The notes beneath the pieces were generated by a model, which saw nothing but the letters and a program-made list of their open reading frames with translations, was not told the DNA's origin and searched no databases. The translations under genes were made by a program, and so were the position numbers. 64,000 nucleotides of DNA from assembly GCF_052857255.1 (NCBI RefSeq), contig NC_135505.1:59377149-59441148 (forward strand), given 5' to 3'. Below are positions 1 to 10,989 of the stretch, piece by piece (position 1 is the first letter of the stretch; each line of letters starts with the position of its first letter). Origin of the DNA: Amblyomma americanum. Taxonomy: Eukaryota; Arthropoda; Arachnida; Ixodida; Ixodidae.

Positions 1-200
1 AGCGTGATGGCCACAGTGTACCTGTGATTGTTCCCTTTTTCATTTTTTCAATGCTCTTTTAACAATTGTTTTGCCTTCTTCACTGTTATATTTCAAATGT
101 TCCTATTGTTTGTGATTTCGTATTTTTGCTCCCCCCTTATGTAATGCCCCACCTAGGGGTCCTTAAGGGAAAATAAATGATGATGATGATGATGATGATG
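1..200 (+). mobile_element. 3' tail of a CR1-like LINE
   Basis: A 3' untranslated end of a non-LTR retrotransposon that begins outside the window. It carries the block TTATGTAATGCCCC, a short hairpin-like CCTAGGGG segment, an AATAAA signal at 172-177 and a (TGA)n microsatellite tail at 178-200. The reverse complement of 21,680-21,730 has a similar block (TGTAATGCC followed by AATAAA-rich sequence) at the end of a recognisable LINE, which supports the family call. No coding sequence is left in the visible part. Confidence 0.55.
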
Positions 201-533
201 TCACTCTCACGGTATTACAGGACGTGCTACGTCCACTGCTATGGTCGAGGGTGGCGCTGGTGAACACTTTCAAGGTTCGCTTACACGCAGTAAACATAAA
301 TACCCACGAAAGCAGCAGATTGGACAGCCGTCACCGTAGATCAGTTGGTAAGAGCACCGGACGCGATATTCGGAGGTCGTGGGTTCGGATCCCGCCGGCG
401 GCATGGTTGTTTTTTCTGCTGCTTTATAAGTAATTTTCATTAAACCGATTGATTGGCACTACAATTAAAAATAAATAAATAAATAAAAAAGATAAAAGCA
501 TTCCCCTATGCCCCTTGGTTGACTGTTGGCTTC
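201..533 (+). mobile_element. tRNA-headed SINE, copy 1
   Basis: First of two copies of a roughly 330-bp repeat; the other is at 685-1013. Both share a leader (GGTATTACAGGACGTGCTAC), a tRNA-like core at 330-403, an A/T-rich body and a terminal block CATTCCCCTATGC. This copy has changes in the A box (GATCAG instead of GCTCAG) and an A-rich (AAAT)n stretch before the terminal block. The left edge abuts the (TGA)n tail of the LINE exactly, so the copy may have inserted at that tail. Short open frames inside are by-products of the repeat. Confidence 0.75.
330..403 (+). pseudogene. tRNA-like core of SINE copy 1
   Basis: Residues 330-336 pair with 396-402 as an acceptor stem, and a B-box-like GGTTCGGATCC lies in the T arm. 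The D arm is damaged (GATC opposite GAGC). It is read as the pol III promoter head of a SINE, not a working tRNA. Confidence 0.6.
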
Positions 534-684
534 CTTAATATGTTTGTCAAACGAGCCCCTCATTTTCCTTTACCTTGTCTGCTAATAGCTTAACGGGGGT
601 CTCGGTTCTGGCAGTCTTGTTGCATAGGTAGCATAAGAGGGCTTTCGCACAGTTTCCGCCCTCGCCGTTAGATGACGTTCTACG
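534..684. other. spacer between the two SINE copies
   Basis: Unique-looking sequence between the repeats. I see no gene or RNA here. Confidence 0.5.
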
Positions 685-1013
685 TCACACTCGCGGTATT
701 ACAGGACGTGCTACGTCCACCGCTATGGTCGAGGGTGGCGCTGGTGAACACTCTCAAGGTTCGTTTACACGCAGTAAACATAAATACCCACGAAAGCAGC
801 AGCTCGGACAGCCGTCGCCGTAGCTCAGTTGGTAAGAGCACTGGACGAGATAATCGGAGGTCGTGGGCTCGAATCCCACCGGCGGCATGGTTGTTTTCTC
901 TGCTGCTTTATAAGTAATGTTCTTTAAACCGATCGTTTGGCACTACAAATTTAGAAAAATTACAAACATTCCCCTATGCGCCTTAGTTTCGGTGACTGTT
1001 GGCTTCCTATATA
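685..1013 (+). mobile_element. tRNA-headed SINE, copy 2
   Basis: Second copy of the repeat at 201-533, offset by 484 bp, in the same orientation, with only scattered substitutions and small indels across about 330 bp. The better preserved tRNA-like head is at 814-887. The shared block ends after GTTGGCTTCCT. Either two insertions of one SINE family or a local tandem duplication could explain the pair; the different sequences upstream of each copy favour independent insertions. Confidence 0.75.
814..887 (+). pseudogene. tRNA-like core of SINE copy 2 with near-complete cloverleaf
   Basis: The acceptor stem 814-820 pairs with 880-886 over seven positions with one G-U. The D stem GCTC/GAGC and T stem GTGGG/CCCAC (loop CTCGAAT) are perfect. 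The anticodon stem has one mismatch and G-U pairs, and the loop position 33 is G rather than the near-invariant U. That and its repetition inside a 330-bp repeat argue for a SINE head rather than a functional tRNA gene. Confidence 0.65.
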
Positions 1014-1230
1014 TACCCCGTGAGGCGACACCTCCTCTCCCTCTACCCCAGCGGAGCACATGTGGAGCGAGCGGCGACGGCAGCGGCGTCAACGGCGGCG
1101 CCATCTGCTGGAGCGCGGCTGCGGTGTTGCCAGGCAACGGCGGCTCAAGGTCAGGCCACGCGCATACGGCTCAAGTGCACGACGAGTCGAAATGGCTCGC
1201 AGGCTGGATTAGTAAAGCTTTCGCTTTAAA
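1014..1230. other. GC-rich segment with palindromic GTTGCCAGGCAAC
   Basis: A short GC-rich stretch in otherwise A/T-rich DNA, ending in AAGCTTTCGCTTTAAAA. It contains GTTGCCAGGCAAC at 1126-1138, which fits the RFX X-box half-site pattern. There is no gene evidence; it may be an extension of the neighbouring repeat. Confidence 0.35.
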
Positions 1231-3270
1231 ATTAACCAAGATTGAAAAAGATATGCAAGCAGGTGGTCTAGTTATCACCATGCTTGTATGCGATCCTCTG
1301 CTTATCAGAGCAAAAAGTGGTTTTCAAAAATAGCAGAACAAATAGTCTGCTTCATTATTACTGCACCTGGAAGTGGCTGCTCGAAAGGCATGGATTCTCG
1401 CGGCCTCCTTTCTGGCGCGTCGCGATCAACATCCTTGTCCAGGGTCACATGGTCGCAATGTTCTGCATGCCTGCGGCTTTCACGAATGGGACTGGCAGAT
1501 GACCCTGCTGCACTGCGTCGTCCTTCAATACGTCTTTTGATATGCGGAATAAATTTCGTAGGCTAAACCACGTAAACAAACGGTGCACACACACATATAT
1601 CTGCAGTTCAATAGTACACCTCTCCTTTCCTAGCTGTTCCTACCTTCTGTGCCTCCTCCGATTGCAGCATATTATTTCAGCACTACTTCCACCCCATTTC
1701 GAACAAAATGCGCAAATGTTAAGGCAGCTACACCCCATTTTGCCATTAGAACTGCAGAATACGAAACCGACAAAAGGATGACTTGCACATAGCGGAACCT
1801 TCAGAGAGCTTCTAATTGAGGACGAGAAGCACTATTTACAATATCCAGCTAGTGGTATTAGGCAGGGTGGCACATAAATCATAATGTAGAGCAAACGCTG
1901 ATACTGGAAACAAAATAAAGCTGCCAAGTTAGCAGAGTGATTGAATCCTCGGTCATGTGGCGCCCACACTTACACCAAGATAGCAGATATTTTGCAATTA
2001 TCTTATTGCTCTTGAGTTAGCCATATATTTTTTGGCTGATTGCAGTAATATGTGCTTTTAGCAAGAAATTAAATGCAAACAAAGCAACTGCAACATTAGC
2101 ATCAAACTGAAAAGATAACAAGGGAGTTTTTATATTAGCATAGGTGACTGTGACCGTCGACAGAAATTTAATAATCTGGCAAAAGCTCCCCGCGGATTAC
2201 TATCAAAGTGCGAAGATATGAAACTCAGCCGCTCATTCTGCTGTTTTTCGATGAATATAAGGTAGACACAAGCGCAGTTTTTCAGACCGTTGCCTCACCG
2301 GGCATGAAGCTTTCGCTCGGCTGCACGAGCCCAACCAAATACGGTAAGCGACGAGCGGCATTGTCGGGCGGTGTTTTGCCCATGTCACTTGCCTCGCCGC
2401 TGGGTTTTGTGTACAGACGCCGACTGAAAGCACATCTTCGCTGGTGTACACACGTCGCGTATGTCACCATGGCTAGCATGAGGTTCGATACGGCCAAAAA
2501 CTGAAGTTCAAGGAATGTCAAACCAACTAGCATCTCACCGCTCTCTTCTGGTTCCTAGTACGCTCATTCATTACTCAACAATATGCTGTCATTGGTCGTG
2601 CTCGCATCATCAACGGCCTAGCGTTACGGACCATCGTGTCAGCGACGGCATCTGCATACCAACCAGCCCACCGACTGTCGATCGGCACAGCACCGGCCTA
2701 GTGTGACTGGACCCTACCTATACCGAAGAAAAAATACATGGTACTGTTATCGCTTTCGCGGCAAAAGTCACTCATATATGAAGGACGACTGCTATTTCGA
2801 TCGCCCGCGAAAGTACAGGGGGCAAGAGAACTTGCTGCTTGCATTGCAGTGATGATAGCAGACGACGTTTGTCCGTGCGTGCCCTTGCGATGCCACGAAA
2901 GCGTTCAATATGGCTGTCGCTGCCGGTGGGAGGAGTTTCCCGGTCGCAATTTCGATCGCATTTTTTTGTATTATAGATTGCGTCCAAGGCACTAAAATTT
3001 TGGATATTGAATAATAGGCTTTTGTATTAGTTACTGAATTAAAGAAGTCCAATATGAAGAACGACCGTATCATATCCCCTTAAGGCCTTCGCCTCCAAAG
3101 GTGGCTAGAATGCTGAACAAATTACAAAAGAAGGCAAAAATAGCTTGAGAGCAAAGAAAGTACCTACGATTCAATGTGAAAATCTGGAGCTGGGCATCTG
3201 GAACCTAATTATAAAATGCCAATCACATTATTGCCACAAACCCCGCTTTATTCAAATCCCGGCTTGAATC
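1231..3270. other. no recognisable gene
   Basis: Only short frames without recognisable domains, in A/T-rich sequence. I see no repeat family I can name. Confidence 0.5.
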
Positions 3271-3460
3271 GGTTTTTGCGGTTTAATGTCCTGAAGCAAC
3301 TGAGGCTATAAGAGACGCCGTAGTGAAGACGGGCTCTTAAAAATTTTGATCAGATGTGGTTCTTTAACGAACATTGACGTCCACACACTATCGAAACGCG
3401 GCCGCCACGGCTTGTATCACAGATATGTCGCCCGGTCAGTAGCCACTTACTGCAGCGAGA
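3271..3460 (-). mobile_element. degenerate tick-type SINE (subfamily 1)
   Basis: Read on the plus strand the segment follows the reverse complement of the SINE body: GGTTTAATGTCC, then AGACGCCGTAGTGAAG, a decayed GTGGTTCTTTAACG block, and the tRNA-like head near CGGCCGCCACGGC at the right. It is clearly related to the better copies at 15,080, 20,238 and 62,823 but has many substitutions and deletions, so it is old. Confidence 0.7.
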
Positions 3461-4539
3461 CAAGTCATGATTTAATCATGCGGATATAATAATGAACCAT
3501 ACAGCATGATCAAAACATGTAGTAAGCGATGAGGAGAATACATTAATCACTGCCTTAGGAACCTGCAATATTTCATTCGTCTTTACTTGAGTATCTGATC
3601 GCGCTGTGCAGTTGTTCTGCTTCTGAAGGAACTACCCGCATAATATCTGAATGTGGTAAAATGAAAGAAGCTACAAAATAATGCAGCAAAGTGCAGATGG
3701 TAAGGCATATAATAAAGACAAATACTTTTTTTTAAAGTTAAAATGAGAAAATAGGAAAATGAGTGAAAGCAAAAAGTACATAAATGTCAATATTGTTCTT
3801 ATTAAATTCACAACTGTGCCAAATAGTGTCTCAGTAATAATGTTATATGATTACGGGGTTAGTTCAGCTAAAGGAAAGATAGGCCGCACACAGAACACAC
3901 ATCAAAAACCAGATCACTCAAGCACCAGCTGAAACGTCTTCGTCGTCGTCAACTTCCCAGCGACAGAGCAACGTCCTCTTCGCTTCATGACTGTACACCG
4001 TAACAATATTATGCATCCAGGGATTCAATTCTAGCGCAAATATTAGAAGAAAAATTTTATGCTCCTGTAATCTAATAATCCTACCGATAGTCCTTGAACC
4101 ACTTAAGTGGGCAGTGCATGTTGCATGGTCACTACAGTGTTCTCGCACTGATGAATAGTGCTTCCATGGGGAAATGGGACTCTGTGCTCACCATTCATAC
4201 AATGACCTAAATTTTTTTGTCATTTTGAGTCTTTGCTAATCCCAAACCAGGTACCACATGCGCACAATCTGCCCAAGACGGCCATGCATGCTGCACATTA
4301 TAGAACAAGTGGCAAATTCAGTGATCGCTCTTTCATCTCCCTTACAATAAAAAGAAGCTTGAAAGTACATATGGTAAGGTACGTAGAAATAAGATGTTTA
4401 TGGCCCAGATGTCCCCTTTAAGTTTCTGCTTAGAATCCGCGTGTATCAGGGATTCAGTCATAGGTAGTCTCCATGCGCTACTGGGCCATGAAAATTCGCC
4501 ATATACAAACATCACTTATAGCGGGATTCAGTATTCAGC
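3461..4539. other. no recognisable gene
   Basis: A/T-rich sequence without a supportable coding or RNA feature. Confidence 0.5.
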
Positions 4540-4885
4540 CTACGTTTAGGACAACGCAGTGAGCCATGGAAAGAAATCTGCTAGGTGTAACGTTAAGAGA
4601 CGCGAGGAGCTAGGGCAGAGGAACGAAAGGAGGTAATAACATTCTTGTCTAAATCAAGTAGAATAAATGGGCTTGGTAAGGGCATGTAATTTGAAGGGAA
4701 GGTAATCGCTGATCTTTAAGTGCAACAGAGTGGATTCCAAGAGAAGGCAAGCGCTGGAGGGGTCGGCGGAAAGTTAGACGCGCTGTTGGGATTAAGAAGT
4801 TCGCGGGTATGTGGTCGCCTTTTGGGGCAAAGGACATGGCGAATTGGAAAGGCATGAGAGAGGCCTTTGCTCTGGAGTGGGAGTA
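4540..4885 (+). pseudogene. C-terminal fragment of an RTE-like LINE endonuclease/RT
   Basis: Translation with several stops gives an AMERNLLGVTLRD block, then an NKWAW-GHV block, then SLSATEWIPREGKRWRGRR, and finally MANWKGMREAFALEWE. This order (LGVxLRD; KWAGHV; W-PR-KR-RGRP) is the C-terminal tail of ORF2 in RTE-like and related non-LTR retrotransposons, downstream of the RT domain. At least eight in-frame stops show it is dead. RT and endonuclease domains are absent, so it is a 5'-truncated insertion or old remnant. The exact clade is not certain. Confidence 0.7.
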
Positions 4886-5989
4886 GTCAGGATGAATATG
4901 ATGCAATGTTCCGACACTTCTACTGCATATGCCGGTAAGAAAGGTCCCGGTAAACTGCAAGCAAATTTTTATAACTCTTTTTGTTTAACGATTGCACCTA
5001 TAGTATCTTCCAACTACTTCAAAGCATGATTTCTAAATGTGCCTAACAAAAGATGTGACGGTAGTACTTGCAGGCAAAGATGGCTGCGAATATTTTTGAA
5101 ACAAATTCGGCGAATGTTGATAAAACGGCACCATAAAATATGGGTTCAGAGGTACCATGCTGTTGAGATTAGTCTTTCGGGGTCATGTAAGGGTATTAGG
5201 CACACAACCAATGCTTAAGCCCTTTTTTATATAAAAGAGATGTGGGAAATCATACAAAAAATTTTTAAAAGAGCGTGCCAGTAAGGTATGCTTTGTCATT
5301 GACAAACATTATTACTTCAGGATGCAGAGCAAGTATCTTCCAGATCTTGATTGGGTTAAAATTTTTTCGCTATAATTTTAACTTTCCTTACCTGCATTCA
5401 ACAATATTCAGTTGGCCGAGATTTGAGAATTCTTCGAGACGGCACATTTGAAATAACACCTGATCGCTGTAGGACTCAATCTTCAGCCAAGCTGTGAAAG
5501 TGAAGTTAGAGTTAACAAAGGTATACTTGTACGGATGTTGCATTAGTCTATAATTACACGAGAGTGTCTAGTGTGCTGCGGTCATTTCTATCATGCGTTC
5601 ATTTTAACCTGCTCTCGTAAAAGTGATTTTGCACAAATTTGGTTCAAGAAATAATCTGAGAACGACAATGGTCAAAACTTGAACTTCCTTTGCTCCTTAC
5701 ACACAAAACTAGGAATGGAAATTGCCTGTACAATGCAGAAAATTGCCACAACAAAATATCGATCTTTTAATATATATCACTTATTTCTGAATTTATTAGA
5801 CTTTATCACTTTTATCTGGTTTTATCTGATTTATCTGATTTTAGCTGATTACGTGAAGGATTAGAAGCAATCAACCAGAGAAAATATCAGCACTAGGGAT
5901 TCTGTAGTGTGCACGAAATGGTCACATGTGAAATATTCAAAGCCAAATGACTCAGTCACTCAGTCAGTGGCACTCAGTCAATAATCGAG
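4886..5989. other. no recognisable gene
   Basis: A/T-rich sequence. A short direct repeat of CACTCAGTCA-like units occurs near 5,950-5,980. Nothing else is supportable. Confidence 0.45.
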
Positions 5990-6404
5990 ACACTAAATTA
6001 CAATTTGGCGGGGTTCTAGAAAGTGTGTTGGGGAAGTTAACAGACTAAAACAGCGACATTAAACACTAAGAAGAATGGAACCTCCCTCGTATCTTGTGCT
6101 CGCCAATACTTTGCTCTTTGAAACGCGACGTAATTTGTAGTTGTGCAATAAACCACTTATCCCTGACAAAAATTATCGCTCAAAATTTTGGTGCCGCTGG
6201 GGAGCAGAAGAATTGAAAGTATATGTTGTGAACACCTCATTGATTGTCCAATATGCATCTGTAAATCTTTTGTGAAATTTTCTATTGATTATTTAATCTA
6301 TTAGTTTTCACACTCAATATACTTTCTTAGGTCATCGAATTTTGTTCAGCCAATATTGGAATTTCAGGACTTATTTGTTCCTGAGATGTATAATTCTGAG
6401 AAAA

Positions 6405-6530
6405 ATCATGGTATGATGCAGTATTCTACAATATGGTATGATATGATGGTGTGATAAGGTGAGGTATAGTATGGTACTTTATGGTATGGTGTGGTGTGGT
6501 GTCGTGTTTTATGGTATAGCATGAGGGCTT
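6405..6530. repeat. TGGTA-rich degenerate microsatellite
   Basis: An imperfect array of TGGTA and TGATA-type pentamers. The partner array, as TACCA on the plus strand, is at 43,905-44,040, with matching flanks on one side. Confidence 0.7.
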
Positions 6531-6726
6531 TGCTTTCCATAATCTGCGCCAAGGCTTTGATGAGTATGCGTGGGTATTAATACGAGCCGCTAGCTTTAGC
6601 GACTTCTCCTGTACCAGTTCGATCTTGAGGTCTTCTTTTCAGCACCAGAACACCTTAGCCCCTGGGATACCACGCGGTTGTTTGAATAAAATGATTCTAA
6701 TTCTACACATCAATCTGTTCAATTAC

Positions 6727-6860
6727 CTTGGTAGACATTTTTGTCACAACTTATATCCCGAATCTGCAAGTAACCCTCTTCAAAAGAGCTCAGATTGGCC
6801 TTCACTTCAGCAGAACAGGCACTGAGTTGTCCGCAACACGAGGATGGCAGAATAATATTT
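6727..6860 (-). CDS. candidate exon of an unidentified host gene (paralogue of 43,214-43,344)
   Basis: I do not recognise the product. On the minus strand a pyrimidine-rich stretch and AG precede position 6,860, and GT follows 6,727, giving a 134-bp segment. Reading one base in, it encodes an open peptide with QLSACSAEVKANLSSFEEGY and then a CD pair. The plus-strand partner at 43,214-43,344 is 131 bp, starts and ends in the same codon phase, differs by one codon in length, and keeps PS, QL-AC, SA-VKANLS, GY, R and CD. Conservation of frame and of both splice-like edges in diverged copies suggests a real exon. The alternative is an old transposon coding scrap. Confidence 0.4.
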
Positions 6861-7374
6861 CTGGGAGTAAAATTCGGAACTGGAATTTTTATTACCAGAC
6901 AGTTATAGGCGAAAACTTCCTGGTTATCCGCACCTGAGCGGCCATGCAGTTTTTCCTCTCTAATTTCTGGCAATGCAGAGGTCACAGCTGGTTATAATAC
7001 CCTCTTTCTTAAGAGATAGCAAAACAAAGTGGCTTGTATTAGGACTTCACAACGGCTCTTCATATAAGGTATCCACGTTATCAGTTCAGCCTAGGAACCT
7101 TGTATGGTAATATTCAATTCTGAGTGTCTTTCACAATGCTGAAGACGAATTTCCTTAGAAGGTTCATCAGGCCTGACTTCACCAAAGTGCAATTGTGGTG
7201 TTTTTCTGATAACTCATGTTCATTTTTTGTTTCCCGCGTTGAAGAAAGAACTGTTAAAAATCTTCCACCTAGACAACGATTAAAATAAGATTTGCCGGGC
7301 TAGTTTGTTTGATACTGATGAAAGGTGTAACAAAGCTAAGGGTCAGGACAACACAAAGGAACACACACACTGAG

Positions 7375-8310
7375 AAGTTGTCGCGAATTGGCAGCGTGTC
7401 CTCTTTTGCTGAAGGGGAACGCTATCGCGTGCAAGTTCGAATAAGACAAGGAACTTATCAGACAAAACAACATGAAGCCGTATTTATAATTTAAAGGAAA
7501 AGAGTCAATAAGAAACTAAAACAAAGAAAAACGCACACTCAACACACGCACAGAACTACAGGTTAAAGGAAAGACCACCAGATATTGAGTGTCCCAGGTG
7601 AAGCAGGGATGCCTTGTAGACAGGACGGACGCGGGTGTTTAAACAGAGGCGCGTCGAAGGAAGCGGTGGGACAGAGCCACGTGGTAGTAGGAGCGGAGAG
7701 GGCCGCAGTAAGACATCCGTGGACTAGCGTCAGCAGCCCCAGGAACTTGGCAGCAGCAGGAGAAGTGCAGCTAGGACCCGTCGACGGCGTCCCGAAACGC
7801 GGTAAGCTTAACGCAGGCTATCCAAGGCAGGCTTGCGTCGGTGATGCAAGGAAACTCCACGGTGGCACGGACCCAATGTCCGGCGGCTGCCTCCTCCACT
7901 CTTGACATGGACGCAAAAGGGCATAAAAGCGAGGTCCCCGGAGTCTTCCTGCAGTCCTCGCCGCTCCTACTACCACCTAGTTCTCTTCCACCGCTTCCTT
8001 CGACGCAACGCCAGCGACGCGTCGAACTACATTCACCTGCGTCCGTCCTGTCTACAAGGCATCCCCGCTTCACCTGGGGCGCTCAATAGGCGGTGAACTC
8101 TTTCCTTTGACCTGTACTGTTCTACTCGTGTTCAGCGTGTGCTCTTCTTTGGATTTTCGCTTCTTGTTGGGTCTTTTACTTTAAATATATGATGGCTACG
8201 TTTTGTTTTGTCTGATCTGTTTGTGTTCTTGTTCGAACCTGCGCGTGATAGCGTTCCCTTCGGCAGTCGGGGACGCGTTAAAATTCGCTCAATTGGTGTC
8301 CGTGACAGGA
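7375..8310. repeat. 935-bp inverted repeat, possibly two head-to-head LTRs
   Basis: The left arm (about 7,375-7,700) and right arm (about 7,955-8,310) are inverted copies of each other over more than 300 bp. Landmarks shared by the two arms include GATGCCTTGTAGACAGGACG, GTCGAAGGAAGCGGTGG, GGTGGTAGTAGGAGCGG, ATCAGACAAAACAA and AAGGGAACGCTATC. The right arm has a TATA-like CATAAAAGC at 7,922-7,930 and ends before TTGGTGTCCGTGACAGG, which could be a primer-binding site after an LTR end. That would make the arms two LTRs in opposite orientation. The alternative is a foldback DNA element. Nothing in the loop (7,700-7,955) codes for a known protein. Confidence 0.65.
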
Positions 8311-8385
8311 CGAAGCCGTGTTATTTTGTATCGAGAGCTACACTGCGCTACCAGGCGAGCATTTCGCAGTACATGGGAGAGGCCA

Positions 8386-8637
8386 GTTCTGCGCGTGCGC
8401 CGTTACCATGGCAACCGAAGAGGAGCAAAGTCCGGTGTGCGCTTCGCCGTCGCCGCGCGTCCTTTCCACCATCAAAGCCGAGCGTGACGTCAGGCGGATG
8501 AGTAGTAGTGCGCATGCGCCGATACCATGGTAACCACAGAGACCCCACAGCTGCGCCGCGTTCTTCGTCACCGCCTCACCGCACGCCGCTCTATCACACG
8601 AACCCCGCATCCCGAGCGCAATATTGCGTATAAAAGG
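8386..8637 (+). promoter_or_regulatory. promoter-like cluster: two NRF1/X-box modules, CRE, TATA box
   Basis: Two direct modules, each a GCGC[AG]TGCGC NRF1-type site followed at once by a palindromic X-box: GCGCGTGCGC at 8,391-8,400 with GTTACCATGGCAAC at 8,402-8,415, and GCGCATGCGCC at 8,510-8,520 with GATACCATGGTAACC at 8,521-8,535. A consensus CRE, TGACGTCA, lies at 8,485-8,492. A TATA box, TATAAAAGG, is at 8,629-8,637, about 36 bp before the ATG at 8,673. Motif assignments follow known NRF1, RFX, CREB/ATF and TBP consensus sites; activity is inferred. It could serve a host gene or an LTR-type promoter of the adjacent repeat. Confidence 0.5.
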
Positions 8638-8672
8638 CGGAGATTTAGTGGGCGTTTGACACAACGTTTGTC

Positions 8673-8879
8673 ATGCATGCAGAGAAGGGGAGTCAAGCCG
8701 CTGCTGTCAAGCAGACGATTGATGTGGTTGCCACGGGTATACCAGCCTACGGCCCGGTTTCACAGTTGTGCGTGACTTTGGGTGATTTCAATAGGAAACA
8801 GGACTCTCTTAGTCAGTGTATGAAAGAAAAATTTGAATTTAATTTAGCTTCGGATCCTCACGTCCAGACTACACAATGA
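8673..8879 (+). CDS. 68-codon ORF downstream of the promoter-like cluster
   Basis: I do not recognise this product. The ATG is the first one after the TATA box at 8,629-8,637, which is the reason for the start chosen. The peptide begins MHAEKGSQAAAVKQTIDVV, has two cysteines and an acidic/basic C-terminal part, and shows no signal peptide or membrane segment. A frame of this length can occur by chance, so the case for translation rests on its position behind the promoter-like DNA. It could be a first exon, with GG/GTGATT near 8,780 as a possible donor, or the start of a degraded retroelement. Confidence 0.3.
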   Translation: MHAEKGSQAAAVKQTIDVVATGIPAYGPVSQLCVTLGDFNRKQDSLSQCMKEKFEFNLASDPHVQTTQ

Positions 8880-9229
8880 AGAACAACTGTAGAGCTTTTA
8901 TATTAAAGAGGCTCTACCAAATAGAAATACTGTATCAACAAAACTAAGACCGCTGCATACTACTTCGCAGGTCATTGGGCAGTCTTCGTCTCTGTCAAGC
9001 AAAATGCATAAAAGATATGTATACTCAATGTCTCACATTGCTAAACATACACTGACCACAACAAGCTCAGCCATGCAGGGAAACGTACCTCTCGCTACGT
9101 ATATCCTGGCGTAGCCGAGCTAAGCCACTGCCAAATTTTTTCTCTCCCATATCATGGGTCCTTAAAAAGTAACGATGGCCACACTAAAGCATTTGGTCCA
9201 GGTGGATGAACGCATTGCATGGGATTCAT
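8880..9229. other. no recognisable gene
   Basis: A/T-rich spacer between the 68-codon ORF and the Gypsy remnant. Nothing supportable is seen. Confidence 0.5.
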
Positions 9230-9630
9230 AAACACCGAACTGCGCACGTGGGTGGCTGCCGAGCAAGAACAGGAATCGCGCACAACGTGCAGCCGAACGT
9301 CAGGCTCAACGAGAGCATGAAAAAGCGTTAGCAGAAGCCGAACTCGAACGTGTAAAGTCGCTGGCAGCGGCTCAAGAGCGTAGATTGGAGCTCCAATTCA
9401 GGCTCACAGAAGTTGGTGGGGGTAATCAAAAACCGGCACGGGGCCCTCAGCAGCCCCACGTAAAATTATTCCGCCTTTCAGCGATCGCAGAAATGACTAG
9501 GATGCATTCCTCAAACGTTTTGAGCGTACCGCAGAAGGGCTCAGCTGGCCCAGGGCAAAATCGGCTATAGCACAAAGAAGCACTTGCAACCGGGCTTGTT
9601 GGTGCGTATTCGTGAAAGACATGAGAGCGC

Positions 9631-9704
9631 AAAATAGCAACAAGGACGAGTAAGGAAACAGCGCTCGTCCGGTTCCCCTACTCGTCTCTGTTCCTATTTT
9701 GTGT
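9631..9704. repeat. short inverted repeat centred on CAGCGCTCG
   Basis: CAAAATAG...GGACGAGTA on the left mirrors TACTCGTCT...CTATTTTG on the right over about 35 bp. The centre, CAGCGCTCGTCC, resembles the CAGCGC motif found at the ends of the PLEs in this window. It sits within the gag remnant and may be a small insertion. Confidence 0.5.
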
Positions 9705-9730
9705 ACTCATGTACAGCACAAAGTATGTAT

Positions 9731-10312
9731 TTGACGGAGGAGGCTCTCCGTGTATTTGGTCGATTGTCTCCCACAGATCCAATGGATTACGATAAAGCAA
9801 AACTGGCCCTGCTCCAACATTTTCGGTTCACAGCAGAGTGCTAACGCGAAAGATTTCGTGAAAGTAAGCGCTAGATAAAAAAAAGCAGGCAAGCAAAATG
9901 GATCACGCTTGCTCAGTCTTTTCGACCGATGGGTCGAGATATCGGTTACGGCCACAACGTACAATGATTTACGTGACTTGGTGGTGGCCGAACAGTTCAC
10001 GAGCTACAGGTATTGTCATCTGGCTATTTTCCTTCGCAAAAGAGAGCACAAGACGCTGGATAAAATGGCTGAGGTAGCAGAAAATTTTCTAGAGACCCAG
10101 CGCCGAAGAAGCTTGTCTTTGTTTGAAGAATCGTTTGAGGTGGGTATTCCGAGAGGAAAGATTTTTTTCCATCAGGTAGAGAGTCTGGAAGGTGCCTCCT
10201 TTGTAACGGGCCTGATCATAAGGCTGCCGACTGTCGCTCTAAGCCAAAACAACTTTATTGTGTGTGTTGTCGAAAAACTGGGCATGGTGTAAGTTCCTGC
10301 TCAAGGAAGCAC
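9731..10312 (+). pseudogene. Gypsy gag remnant with two zinc knuckles
   Basis: The upstream part reads LTEEALRVFGRLSPTD and DYDKAKLALLQHFRFTAE. It continues at 9,909 as a 127-codon open frame with FDRWVEISVTATTYNDLRDL, an alpha-helical capsid-like segment. After a frame change the nucleocapsid follows with CLLCNGPDHKAADC and CVCCRKTGHGVSSC, both fitting CX2CX4HX4C. Gag proteins with this order package the RNA of LTR retrotransposons. At least one stop (near 9,841) and one frameshift (near 10,190) break it. Confidence 0.75.
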
Positions 10313-10490
10313 GAAAACCAAAAAGAATCGTCCTGTTGCGTTCAGCCAGAGAGTGTTGCACATGAAACTGTGTCTATAACAGCAGATACGCTTGAACAAG
10401 CTGAAGATAAGGTGGTGGTCGGACTTGTCCGGAAAAAGCCTGCAATCGCCCCACATATGCCTGTACTAGAGAGAGCTCCGAGGCCTGCCC

Positions 10491-10724
10491 GTGCGCGTTT
10501 TGCGGGACACGGGCAGCAATACGGTGGTTGTGCTGCGGAGGGCAGTATTTCCTGACTCGGCTCTCACCGGCTGGATATCTACGGTGTTCCTTGTTGACGG
10601 AAGTAGTCTGGACGTTCCCGAGGCAGAAGTTCTTATCGCTTCCCCTTATCTCACTGGCACGGCTCTCGTGAAATTTCTGGAGATACTACTGTACGGTGTC
10701 ATGAAATATGCCGGAGGCCCGTGA
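10491..10724 (+). pseudogene. Gypsy retropepsin-like protease remnant
   Basis: The frame contains LRDTGSNTVVV, the D-T-G active-site motif of an aspartic protease, followed by a flap-like region with FLVDGSSLDVPEAEV. The usual downstream I-I-G-N motif is not readable. It follows the zinc knuckles with a frame change, the normal gag-pro order. The 77-codon frame is shorter than a full protease and runs into the deleted RT region, so it is not functional. Confidence 0.65.
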
Positions 10725-10989
10725 CACGTCAAATCCAGATATTAATTGTAAGAAATCGGAGGGCACTGCTAAATAATGTCCTGGCATAGAAAATGGCATT
10801 GTTGGCAGTGAAAATGGCGAAAGTGAGAGCCTAAAAGTGGTGTTGACTAGAAAGGACGTTTCTCGGCGAAGTATGAAAAATACTGCTTTAGGCATCTGTC
10901 TCATGCGGTTCACCAAGGAAATGCTAGAAAAAGAGCTAAGAAAGAATGGGTCATGGAAGCCGTGTTGGGTCAAAGTAGGAAAGGTGGTC

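Larger units (their letters stand above)
5990..7110 (-). repeat. left piece of a diverged inverted segmental duplication
   Basis: The reverse complement aligns, in order, with 42,960-44,350. The landmarks are the block ACCAGCTGTGACCT (about 6,980 versus 43,080), the candidate exon 6,727-6,860 versus 43,214-43,344, a TGGTA-rich array followed by GAGAAAAAT-ATGGTATGATG, and TTTATTGCACA (about 6,145 versus 44,280). By eye the identity is roughly two thirds outside the best blocks. It shares order and strand over about 1.1 kb, which a single short repeat would not explain. Confidence 0.55.
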